Source: Lachnospiraceae bacterium
Lineage (GTDB): Bacteria; Bacillota; Clostridia; Lachnospirales; Lachnospiraceae
Assembly: GCA_902363555.1 (NCBI GenBank)
Contig: CABJAM010000002.1
Coordinates: 248,001-312,000, forward strand
DNA length: 64,000 nucleotides
Direction of reading: 5' to 3'
The notes under the pieces are model-generated. The model was not told the DNA's origin and searched no databases. It saw nothing but the letters and a program-made list of their open reading frames with translations. The position numbers were made by a program, and so were the translations under genes. Shown here one piece after another: positions 9,719-17,530 of this stretch. Within the stretch, counting starts at the first letter, position 1. Each line of letters opens with the position of its first letter.

Positions 9719-10813
9719 TTATATTTTTTCAGCAGGACTGGCTTCGACAGATTCAGCAGTAGCGTCTTTAGGCGTATCCTCGCTGTTACCAGCAGTAACC
9801 GAATCCGACGCGCCTTCGCTGCTGCCGGCAGTTCCGCCGTCTGGTGTGACTTCGCTATTGTCGTCAGTTCCGGCATTCAGCGTGACTTCGCTGCTTTCAC
9901 TCTTGCTGCCCTCTTCGCTGTTTTCCTCAGTTTCATCATCCTCATCGCCTGCGTTATCATCTGCATTCAGCGCGATTTCAGCCGCAACAGCCAGCCAGCG
10001 CAGCCACGGGAAGCTGCTCGTTTCTTTTGCTTCCGGAGCTTTCTGCACTGCCGCAGACAAGCTCTTTAATACCTGACGCCGCATCCGTTCCTTCTGCTGG
10101 ATCTCCCAGGTCAGGGAATCCTCCTGCTGCTGCAATTCCGATTGCTGCATTTCTGCCTGCTTCATCTGATGACGCCGCAACTCCTGCTGCTGCAATTCCG
10201 TCTGCATTCCTGATTTCATTCCCGACTGCATAGATATCTGATCGGAAGCAGCACCTGCTGTAAGGTGCGCCAGCATACTCATCCCGGCCCCCGCCCTGGC
10301 CTTAAGTCCAAAGCCGAGACGTTTGACTTCGTGAAGCTGCCTCAGCCGCGCCTTATCATCACTGACGGTTAAAAAAGGCATTTTCTCCAGTACGGCCGCA
10401 GTGCCCTCATCCAACGCGGATTTTTTCATCCGCTCCAGCATTTCAAGCTGATGATAACGGGTGGAGAGATCTTCCTTATAGACCTCAGCGCTTTTGGAAG
10501 CATCGTGGCTGTTCATAAATACGCCGTCCTCCTTTTCGGACATCCGGCTGCCCATAACCTTTGTTTCATCGGCAGTCACAGGTCCATTGCCACTCTTTCG
10601 TTTCTCGCTGACTGAAAAAACAAAGGCGCCATCCTCGCTCATGCCAAGTGTCAGCTTTCCATAGCTATTCTCCAGACGCATCCGCTCCCTTGGACGTTTC
10701 TCCTCCTGCTCATAGTCCGACGGCTCGTAGCCTTCCATTCTGTTATTTTCATGGTTTTTTTCGGAGCTCATCTGCCGCAGATCCACATCCGAGCGCTTCA
10801 GATAATCAAGCAT
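9719..10813 (-). CDS. Repeat-rich accessory protein of the CIS locus, unknown function
   Basis: 364 residues from the ATG at 10813, which overlaps the end of the upstream ATPase gene by 8 nt and is preceded by AAGGAGG, so translation is coupled. No family is recognised. In order: a charged N-terminal half with a possible beta region, a helical stretch YHQLEMLERMKKSALDEG near residue 140, a Met/Gln/Glu-rich coiled coil (about residues 200-260), a short hydrophobic patch (FPWLRWLAVAAEIAL, about 275-290), and an acidic tail of imperfect 10-12-residue repeats rich in Ser, Glu, Thr and Gly. The hydrophobic patch with a disordered acidic tail could anchor or dock the assembly, but this is speculation. 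The gene is the last of the regulatory half, just upstream of the sheath promoter. Confidence 0.7.
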   Translation of the reverse strand: MLDYLKRSDVDLRQMSSEKNHENNRMEGYEPSDYEQEEKRPRERMRLENSYGKLTLGMSEDGAFVFSVSEKRKSGNGPVTADETKVMGSRMSEKEDGVFMNSHDASKSAEVYKEDLSTRYHQLEMLERMKKSALDEGTAAVLEKMPFLTVSDDKARLRQLHEVKRLGFGLKARAGAGMSMLAHLTAGAASDQISMQSGMKSGMQTELQQQELRRHQMKQAEMQQSELQQQEDSLTWEIQQKERMRRQVLKSLSAAVQKAPEAKETSSFPWLRWLAVAAEIALNADDNAGDEDDETEENSEEGSKSESSEVTLNAGTDDNSEVTPDGGTAGSSEGASDSVTAGNSEDTPKDATAESVEASPAEKI

Positions 10814-12806
10814 TTCTGCCGGCCTCCTTAAAAAGCATATAATACTCCCCCAGCTCCTCCGGCCGCAGGTTATTACCGATCTTGGAGCACTCATTTTTTA
10901 CGCCCAGCACCAGATCCTGCATGTTTACAGCCCGGTCCTGCGCAGCCGCCAGAAACGAGGCATAAAGCGCCACATTTTTAATATTACTGCCGGAAAATTC
11001 AAATTGCCGGGCAAGATAATTCAAATCCACATCCAAAGCCAGCGGCATGCTTTCAGGAAATACCTGACGCCAGATTTCCAGGCGCTGCGCCTCATCCGGA
11101 AACGGAAAGTTCACGATCAGCTTCATCCGGCGTTTAAAAGCCTCGTCAAAATTTTGAATATAATTGGTGGACAATATGGTGATCCCGTCATAGGTTTCAA
11201 TTTTCTGGAGCATATATGCCGCCTCCATATTGCTATACTTATCATTGGAATCCCGGATTTCGGTCCGCTTTGAAAACAGCACATCGGCTTCATCAAAAAA
11301 GAGGATCACCTGACCTGCTCTTGCTTTTTCAAAAATCTCCTCCAGATTTTTTTCCGTTTCTCCCACATACTTGCTGACGACAGCCGCCAGCTCCACCTTA
11401 TACAGCTCCATTCCAAGCTCTGACGCCATGACCTGAGCCGCCATCGTTTTTCCGGTGCCGGGAAGGCCGGAAAAAATCAGAGATACACCCCGGCCATAGG
11501 CATTTTTCTGTTCAAACCCCCAGCGCTGGTAAACCCTGCTTTTATAACGGACCTGATTGCAGGCAACCTGGAGCATATCCTTTTGAAGCTGGGGCAATAC
11601 AAGATCCTCCCATCCATAAGAAGGGATAATACGAATCACCTTTTTACCCATATCCTGCGTCAACAACTCGTGACAGGCCTCCGTAAGATCTGCTGCACAC
11701 ACACGCACCCCTGCCCCGCAGCCGCCAGGAAACGCGAGCACAGCCCGGCGGGCGGCAAGCTCCACAACAGCATTTATATCGCCCGGTGTCAGGGAATATT
11801 TCTCGGTCATTTCATCTAACCGAACATCCTCCGCCAATGCCACACCAGCAGTCATGGCCGCAGTACGCCATAGCCGCAGCGCCGCGTTGTAATCCGGCCC
11901 TTTAATCGCAATCCAGTACGCCTCAAATCTGCACGCTGCAAAATCATTTTCGCCTTTAAAACCGACCTGATTTTGCAAAGCAGAAACAAAGATTACCGGG
12001 AGAACATCAAAAAAGATTTGTAATATGGCCCCGGAGATTTCCCGCTCCATGCCACAGATCATCAGCCCGGCCTGATAAAAAATACATTCCCGGACGACCT
12101 CCTGCGCCATCCGTTTATCCGCAGATATATCGCCGGAAAATGCTGAAAAATCCAACAGCATCAACGGGCAGTCCAGCCATGTATACAACCAGCGGACATG
12201 AAACCGCCGCCCGCTGCCATGATCACCGTACAGGCCCACAAGCCACGGCTGATACAGGCTGCCTTGGCAGGCTGGACTACTTTCGCGGATAGGACTGGCA
12301 TCCCGGGATTGCACAAGCCGCCGTAAACGTTCCTGCGTTTCTTCCATGGGCAATTTCTCAAAACGTTCAGGCTCCGGCATCTGCAGTGACAGGCATCCGC
12401 CTAATCCTGCCGGGGTTCCGGAAACATTTCCCAAAAGCAGCTCCAGCATACGCCTGGACAGCTTTAAGCGCCGCAGGATAAACAGCCCGTCGTCATTAGC
12501 CTCAAAAAAGTAGGACATGAGCCGATGGCCGGCATCAAAATAAGCATAAGCCTGCGCCGCCGGCATAAAGCCGCCGCAAACCGGCACTAAGCCGCCGCGG
12601 GCAGCCATGGAATCGCCGCAAACCGGCACCAAGTCATCACGGGCAGCCATAGAATCGCCGTAAGCCGCCAGAGCCCGTCCAATGGTCAGCGGCTCCAGCT
12701 CAAGGGCTGCCGTTTCGTCCAGCTCCCGAACCAGAGCCATGTCCACGCAATGCCGTTCAAACGCATCCAGTTCAAAGACCTCATATACATATGTCCGAAA
12801 GTCCAT
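10806..12806 (-). CDS. AAA+ ATPase of the CIS locus (Afp15/PVC15-like)
   Basis: 666 residues; the start at 12806 follows GGAGGGATACCGG and lies inside the upstream gene (26 nt overlap). The C-terminal half is a canonical AAA+ domain: Walker A GLPGTGKT (about 447-454), Walker B ILFFDEAD (about 500-507), then sensor STNYIQNFDEAFKRRMK with an arginine finger region. The first half has a degenerate P-loop-like GDHGSGRR near residue 192. Near residues 48-80 a 14-residue unit (GDSMAARxxLVPVC) is tandemly duplicated. ATPases of this type accompany nearly all extracellular CIS and are thought to help assembly or effector loading. The paralogue at 19823 shares the layout. I am sure of the ATPase family, less so of the precise role. 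Confidence 0.9.
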   Translation of the reverse strand: MDFRTYVYEVFELDAFERHCVDMALVRELDETAALELEPLTIGRALAAYGDSMAARDDLVPVCGDSMAARGGLVPVCGGFMPAAQAYAYFDAGHRLMSYFFEANDDGLFILRRLKLSRRMLELLLGNVSGTPAGLGGCLSLQMPEPERFEKLPMEETQERLRRLVQSRDASPIRESSPACQGSLYQPWLVGLYGDHGSGRRFHVRWLYTWLDCPLMLLDFSAFSGDISADKRMAQEVVRECIFYQAGLMICGMEREISGAILQIFFDVLPVIFVSALQNQVGFKGENDFAACRFEAYWIAIKGPDYNAALRLWRTAAMTAGVALAEDVRLDEMTEKYSLTPGDINAVVELAARRAVLAFPGGCGAGVRVCAADLTEACHELLTQDMGKKVIRIIPSYGWEDLVLPQLQKDMLQVACNQVRYKSRVYQRWGFEQKNAYGRGVSLIFSGLPGTGKTMAAQVMASELGMELYKVELAAVVSKYVGETEKNLEEIFEKARAGQVILFFDEADVLFSKRTEIRDSNDKYSNMEAAYMLQKIETYDGITILSTNYIQNFDEAFKRRMKLIVNFPFPDEAQRLEIWRQVFPESMPLALDVDLNYLARQFEFSGSNIKNVALYASFLAAAQDRAVNMQDLVLGVKNECSKIGNNLRPEELGEYYMLFKEAGRNA

Positions 12807-14733
12807 CCGGTATCCCTCCCGCCTGTCCATTGATACAGGCCTCATAAGCTTTGGCAAAATCCGCCCCGGGCTCCACACCCAGCTCCGCTTTATAGGTTTT
12901 CCGGAGCCTCTCGAAAAATGATTTTCCGCTTTTCCGATCCTGCATGCCGGAATAGCACTGCATCAGCAAAACGGCCATCGATTCCGAATAGGTATCCACC
13001 GCCAGACCGGCTTGTAAAAACTCCGCTGATTTTTTATAATTGCCCTGCTTCATATAATAAATACCCAGCATCTCACATCCGTCCAGGTAACACTTTTCAT
13101 AATAATATTTTTTCTGAGAACACCATGTATTCTCCATACCACCCAGATAATTTCCCCAAAAGGTTAAAAACAGCGTCTCATCCCTGACGATATTGTCCAT
13201 ATTCCTGGCCTCCACTGCCGCGCACGCACTTTTTATGCGGCGAAGGTCCGAGGAAATGTGCTCCATAGACATAAAATATTCTTTATTTTTATATTGTATA
13301 AGCTGCTCCAGCCCGAAGGGCGCCAGCTCCCGGCGGATATTATAAAGCATGTTATGGAGCATGGCCACGGCATTATTTGGATAATCCTCCGGCCATAAAA
13401 GACTCAGCAGTTCGCTGCGGTTGATCGCTTTTCCTTCACGCTCACCCAGGCAGGCAAAAAGCTCCGCCGCCTTTTTTGTCCGCCAGGACATTTCATGTCT
13501 GTCCTCTCCCAGATATACTTTAAAATCGCCAAAATACTGTATATAGATCAATGTATGCTCCGGTTCGGTTACTACCGGCACCGAAGGGCTTCCAAGCTTT
13601 TCAACCGCCGCCACATTTCCGTTTTGGATATAACAGGCGATGGCCCGGTCCGTATTTCCTTCCTGCAAATAAAACTGCGCTGCCCGGTCAAGGATTTCGC
13701 GTTTCTGCTCAGGTAAAATATATTTTTGGAGAAACAGCTTAAACAGCGAATGATACCGATAGCTTCCCGCCCCCTTGCTGATCCTCAAAATAAAAAGATT
13801 CTCCTGAAGCAGATAGCTCAAAATTCCGCGGGCATCGCTGATGGCCAGAGCCGCATTACACAGACGGACATTGATCTCATCCAGTACAGAGGTTTTTACA
13901 AGAAACTGCTGGATATCATAGGGGAGCTTTTTATACAGCTCATACATAATATAGTTTTGAATAAGCGCCTGATCATTGATGATTTCCCAGTCTGGCTCCC
14001 CATCCGGCACACCACTCTGCTTCATATACTGAGCCACAAACATCGTTCCCGCAGGCCACCCTTCCACCTTGCGGAAAACACTGGCAGCCAGCGGCTCAGA
14101 AATATTTTGATGTGTAATACGTTCCAGTACCGAGGTGACCTCGCTCTGGTTAAACGCCAGTTCGTCAGTTTGAAGGACTCTGGCGGTCGCTCTCAGCAAA
14201 AACGCAGCAGTAAACGCTGGAAGGCAGCTTTTTGTTGCCAGAAAAATGCGCAGATTATCCGAAGAATATTGCATCATCAGTACGATGACAGAAAAGATAT
14301 CCTCATTATTTATCACCTGAAAATCATCAAGAACAAGCACCAGACCCCGGCCACAGTTTTCCGGGCGCTGCAGGAATGTATTGATCCGGATCGTCAGATC
14401 AATGGCGGCTTGCCGGAATGATTGATAATTTTCATCTTTAAATTCAAAATCCGCCCATACATTTTTCAGCGCTGCCGTCAGATATGCAAAAAAGGTCTTC
14501 ATATCATTATCCATTTCATCTAAATGGTACCAGGCGCACGGAACCTCATACAGGCGGATATAATGACTCATAAGGACCGTTTTACCGTATCCCATAGTTC
14601 CATATAAAATCAGCATCTTCTCCGGGCAGCTGTCGACACTTTTCAACAATCTTTCACGGATGATCAGGCTTTTTTGAAATTCGGGGATCTGAACTTTTGA
14701 ATTGAGTATTCCATATTGCTTATCCACTGTCAT
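12781..14733 (-). CDS. STAND/MalT-like transcriptional activator with SARP (wHTH-BTAD) C terminus
   Basis: 650 residues from the ATG at 14733 (AGGAAAG 7 nt upstream). A STAND NTPase comes first: Walker A GTMGYGKT near residue 43, Walker B VLVLDDFQ near 140, and a winged region with GWPAGTMFVAQYMKQSG. From about residue 395 an OmpR-type winged helix (FGDFKVYLGEDRHEMSWRTK, ELLSLLWPED) is followed by a bacterial transcriptional activation (BTAD) domain with TPR-like helices (about 500-645). This combination resembles AfsR/MalT-type activators. It sits between the two-component pair and the ATPase gene and is the natural candidate for the paired direct repeats ahead of the sheath and first ATPase genes, since SARPs bind direct repeats about 8 bp from the -10. 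Overlap with the next gene suggests coupling. Confidence 0.85.
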   Translation of the reverse strand: MTVDKQYGILNSKVQIPEFQKSLIIRERLLKSVDSCPEKMLILYGTMGYGKTVLMSHYIRLYEVPCAWYHLDEMDNDMKTFFAYLTAALKNVWADFEFKDENYQSFRQAAIDLTIRINTFLQRPENCGRGLVLVLDDFQVINNEDIFSVIVLMMQYSSDNLRIFLATKSCLPAFTAAFLLRATARVLQTDELAFNQSEVTSVLERITHQNISEPLAASVFRKVEGWPAGTMFVAQYMKQSGVPDGEPDWEIINDQALIQNYIMYELYKKLPYDIQQFLVKTSVLDEINVRLCNAALAISDARGILSYLLQENLFILRISKGAGSYRYHSLFKLFLQKYILPEQKREILDRAAQFYLQEGNTDRAIACYIQNGNVAAVEKLGSPSVPVVTEPEHTLIYIQYFGDFKVYLGEDRHEMSWRTKKAAELFACLGEREGKAINRSELLSLLWPEDYPNNAVAMLHNMLYNIRRELAPFGLEQLIQYKNKEYFMSMEHISSDLRRIKSACAAVEARNMDNIVRDETLFLTFWGNYLGGMENTWCSQKKYYYEKCYLDGCEMLGIYYMKQGNYKKSAEFLQAGLAVDTYSESMAVLLMQCYSGMQDRKSGKSFFERLRKTYKAELGVEPGADFAKAYEACINGQAGGIPDGLSDICI

Positions 14734-14804
14734 ACCTGTCTTTCCTAAATGTCTGGCATTACATCTTCTGTTATATTTTACCATCAGAATCGACAAATTT
14801 TGAC

Positions 14805-14837
14805 TACCACTCGGTACCGTTTTTGTACCACTCGGTA
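14805..14837 (-). promoter_or_regulatory. Two 12-bp direct repeats ahead of the SARP-type activator gene
   Basis: The unit TACCGAGTGGTA (minus strand) occurs at 14826-14837 and 14805-14816, starts 21 bp apart (two helical turns). Each copy is also a dyad, TACC-N4-GGTA. They end just upstream of a possible promoter (TTTGTC, 16 bp, TATAAC) about 70 bp before the activator start. LytTR regulators such as AgrA bind direct repeats with this period next to the -35, and a LytTR gene lies 1.3 kb upstream; the sequence itself is not the AgrA consensus. Confidence 0.5.
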
Positions 14838-14839
14838 GA

Positions 14840-16198
14840 CTAATATGTATTTAAAGGAATATTCAATACAATCCGCACCGCATACCGGTGCTCCTCCTGT
14901 TTAAACTCCACACTCCCACCATATTTTTCGGCAATACGGTGGATACTTTCTACGCCAAGCCCGTGCCCTTTGTTCCGAAAGTTTTGTGGTATCTGTTCCA
15001 CAAAGCTTCCTCCATTAATGGTTTTTTGCAGGCAACAGCTATTTTCGACCAAAATCAGCATCGTACCCTTAACCTTCATCATCTCGACATACATCCATCG
15101 CCGGTCCTCCGGAAGATACCGGTTGGCTTCAATGGCATTTTCCAGACTGTTCCCCATAAGGACCGTCATATCCATGAAATCAAACCCCAGATCTTCCTTC
15201 AAAATAACATTTTTTGTCACACAAATGTTTTCCCGAACAGCCTTTTCGATATAATATTTCAGAATCGTATTTACCAGGGGGTAGTCACAGATGATTTCTT
15301 CATCAAGCCCTTCATAGACACTGATATATTTATTCAGATAAGCGGAAAGCTCCTCTTTTTTACCCTGACTGTTCAGGGTGCTTATAATGCCCAGATGGTG
15401 CCGCAGGTCATGGCGGAAATGCTGTGTCTCCCGGATACTGTTGTCGATGGATTCATATTTCAGCTCAAATACCCGAAGCTTTTCTTCCATCACTGCTGAT
15501 TTCCAGGCCATTTGTATTTCCGCAAAAAACATATACATCATAATAATATTACTGATACAATAGCAGACAAGCATATAAAAGCTGGCGTCCATCCAGTATC
15601 CGGATGCCAGATTGAGAAAAACAATATATAAAAGCAGCTCCACGCACACATAAAAGCAGGCTCTGGTCGTCCGCGCCACGTCGATGACTGCAAGCATTTC
15701 CCGCACGCGGGCACTCATAAACCAGCATAAAGCGGGAAGTGAAAGCGCCGTCAATGCAAATAGCAGCATAAGGTTCCATCGGTTATATGGTAATATCCCA
15801 GACAGCGCTTCATGGAAAAACCGGAACACCAGCAAGGTGCTGAAGGAATATATGATCGCCGCATAATAAACAATAATAAATAAAATTAAAAGCCGTTTAC
15901 AGAAATGCGCTTTTACATTCAAAAAGGCCAGGATCATACAGAGGATCAGGACCGCGTAAAAATATGCATCTGCACAGTCCTGAATTTTTTCCTGGCTATA
16001 TCCAGCCTGGGATAAAATCGCCATAAGGCCTGAGAATACCACAGAAAAGGAAATAAGAACAGCACAAATACTCATATACAGCCACCGGCCGCCAACACGC
16101 AGCTTTTCCTTATCAAATGCCAGGAAAAATATACAGGCCACCGGCAGTGTCTGAATTAAAAATCCCACAGATTGTTGTAGCAGCCTAATCATCCTCAA
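14840..16198 (-). CDS. AgrC-like sensor histidine kinase (GHKL)
   Basis: 452 residues. Six to seven membrane helices fill the first 235 residues. A coiled linker leads to an AgrC-type H-box, QHFRHDLRHHLGIIS, with the likely phospho-His near residue 263. The GHKL ATPase part has the N box NSLENAIEANRYL and the G box KGHGLGVESIHRIAEKYGG. The frame opens with a TTG at 16198; an ATG two codons later (16192) is equally likely. It overlaps the stop of the LytTR regulator by 14 nt, so the pair is translationally coupled. AgrC kinases usually sense autoinducing peptides, but no AgrB or AgrD gene is visible, so the signal is unknown. Its stop is 107 bp before the activator gene. Confidence 0.85.
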   Translation of the reverse strand: MRMIRLLQQSVGFLIQTLPVACIFFLAFDKEKLRVGGRWLYMSICAVLISFSVVFSGLMAILSQAGYSQEKIQDCADAYFYAVLILCMILAFLNVKAHFCKRLLILFIIVYYAAIIYSFSTLLVFRFFHEALSGILPYNRWNLMLLFALTALSLPALCWFMSARVREMLAVIDVARTTRACFYVCVELLLYIVFLNLASGYWMDASFYMLVCYCISNIIMMYMFFAEIQMAWKSAVMEEKLRVFELKYESIDNSIRETQHFRHDLRHHLGIISTLNSQGKKEELSAYLNKYISVYEGLDEEIICDYPLVNTILKYYIEKAVRENICVTKNVILKEDLGFDFMDMTVLMGNSLENAIEANRYLPEDRRWMYVEMMKVKGTMLILVENSCCLQKTINGGSFVEQIPQNFRNKGHGLGVESIHRIAEKYGGSVEFKQEEHRYAVRIVLNIPLNTY

Positions 16199-16934
16199 TC
16201 TTCTCCCTCATTGACTTCATTCGGCTAAATAAATAGTCATTATACTGTTTACGCACCTCAGCTCTGGCACTGCGGCTGATCAGCGCCGATGTTCCGTCCA
16301 CAAAATAACAGACCGCCTGCTCCATATGTTCAATATAATCCATGTTAACGATAAGCCCACGGGCAATACGTATAAATTGGGCCTTATCCAACTGCTCCTC
16401 CACAAACATGAAGGCACAGTGGAACCACCGCGGCTCCTGCTCATCCTGCAAATAAATCTCCACACCCTTTTTAAAACTTTCCACCTTTAGTATGGAGCCC
16501 ATAGGTAAGGCCACCCTGCCTTTGGATGTTTCCAGCGTCAGAAGCTCCACCGGCTTACCGAACCGCTCCAGAAAGCGCAGCATCAGCTTTCGCACCTTGG
16601 CCACATCCACAGGCTTTATAAGGTAATGGATGGCATCGATTTCAAAAGCATCCAGGGCAAAATCGGCGCTGCCGGTCATAAAACCGATCAGTGCATCCGG
16701 CAGGATAGCTTTAAGCTTTCTGGCTGTCTCAATTCCATTGATACCATCCATAATAATATCCAGAATGATAAGATCGTAGTGACTGCCGCCCGCCACCTCA
16801 TCAAGAAGCTCTTTCCCCAGTTCAAAAAAGTCTACATGATAGTCAAGCATCAGATCCTGCGCCACATTGGCAATAAACCGTTCCAGCAGGTCACTATCCA
16901 TCTTCTCATCCTCGCACACAGCGATATTTATCAT
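16185..16934 (-). CDS. LytTR-family response regulator (AgrA-like)
   Basis: 249 residues. The receiver domain has acidic residues at the N terminus (CEDE), the phosphorylatable Asp at residue 59 in DLIILDIIMDG, and the conserved Lys in YLIKPVDVAKV. The LytTR DNA-binding domain follows (about 135-240), with VESFKKGVEIYL, IARGLIVNMDYIEHME and a C-terminal SRSARAEVRKQYNDYLF. GGGAGAG precedes the ATG. It is cotranscribed with the kinase at 14840. The 21-bp-spaced direct repeat ahead of the SARP-type activator is the best visible target. It places a membrane signal above the control of the whole injection-system locus. Confidence 0.9.
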   Translation of the reverse strand: MINIAVCEDEKMDSDLLERFIANVAQDLMLDYHVDFFELGKELLDEVAGGSHYDLIILDIIMDGINGIETARKLKAILPDALIGFMTGSADFALDAFEIDAIHYLIKPVDVAKVRKLMLRFLERFGKPVELLTLETSKGRVALPMGSILKVESFKKGVEIYLQDEQEPRWFHCAFMFVEEQLDKAQFIRIARGLIVNMDYIEHMEQAVCYFVDGTSALISRSARAEVRKQYNDYLFSRMKSMREKIEDD

Positions 16935-16949
16935 AGCAAGCTCTCCCGA

Positions 16950-17483
16950 TTACGACTTTGGCATTAATTCCATAAAGCTTTCAAGGCTGCCGCTGCCGTC
17001 GGACAGTTGTAGCAGGCTGGCCGCATAACGCTCCGACAACTGCAGGGCATGGCCCACATTAAGATTGGCCATCTGTAATATCTGTTCTGCAGAAAGCTCA
17101 GCCGGAATCGGTGTGACAAACTTAAAGGCCAGGAGATTTTTCTGAGGGTTCATCACAAAGGCGCCGCATTCCAGATAAAAATTCAGTACATTGACAGCCT
17201 CTGTGACCATCGGCACGTATTCAGCCGCCATCTCCTCCGTCAGGGTGATCATCGATGTAAAATAATGAACGGATGCGGTTGCGGACATTGCCGGGAAAAA
17301 GTAAAATTCACCCATGACCTCATCCATGTTCAGCCCGAAACGCCGGTGAAGCGTTGTAAGAATATCCATAGGAAGATTTTCCTCGGCAGCATTGCGCACC
17401 ACCGCAGGCACATGATTTTCCTCAAAATCTGCTTTCAATTGTTCAAGTATATAGTATTGCATTGACTGTAATTCATTCATCAT
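16950..17483 (-). CDS. Small acidic protein, possible chaperone or partner of the candidate effector
   Basis: 177 residues, start after GAGGAGG. No family recognised with confidence. The alternating pattern of a helix-rich N terminus, then short strands (EFYFFPA, HYFTSMITL), a long helix (AEYVPMVTEAVNVLNFYLEC), a strand pair (GAFVMNPQKNLLAFKFVTPI) and a final long helix recalls the YbjN/type III-chaperone fold, but this is a guess from the pattern alone. There is no signal peptide. It lies 47 bp downstream of the 759-residue candidate effector and 15 bp upstream of the LytTR gene. A small acidic protein next to a large membrane-active protein would suit a secretion chaperone or an immunity factor. 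It might equally modulate the kinase pathway. Confidence 0.6.
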   Translation of the reverse strand: MMNELQSMQYYILEQLKADFEENHVPAVVRNAAEENLPMDILTTLHRRFGLNMDEVMGEFYFFPAMSATASVHYFTSMITLTEEMAAEYVPMVTEAVNVLNFYLECGAFVMNPQKNLLAFKFVTPIPAELSAEQILQMANLNVGHALQLSERYAASLLQLSDGSGSLESFMELMPKS

Positions 17484-17530
17484 TTATTTTCCTCCTCATA
17501 AAGGCCACCGGGTATTTTAAAATCATTGTA

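Noticed and set aside
13726..14421. 231-codon plus-strand frame
   Set aside because: Antisense to the STAND/SARP activator, whose motifs are clear.
14840..16934. Complete agr quorum-sensing system
   Set aside because: Kinase and LytTR regulator are AgrC/AgrA-like, but no AgrB protease or AgrD peptide gene is visible around them.
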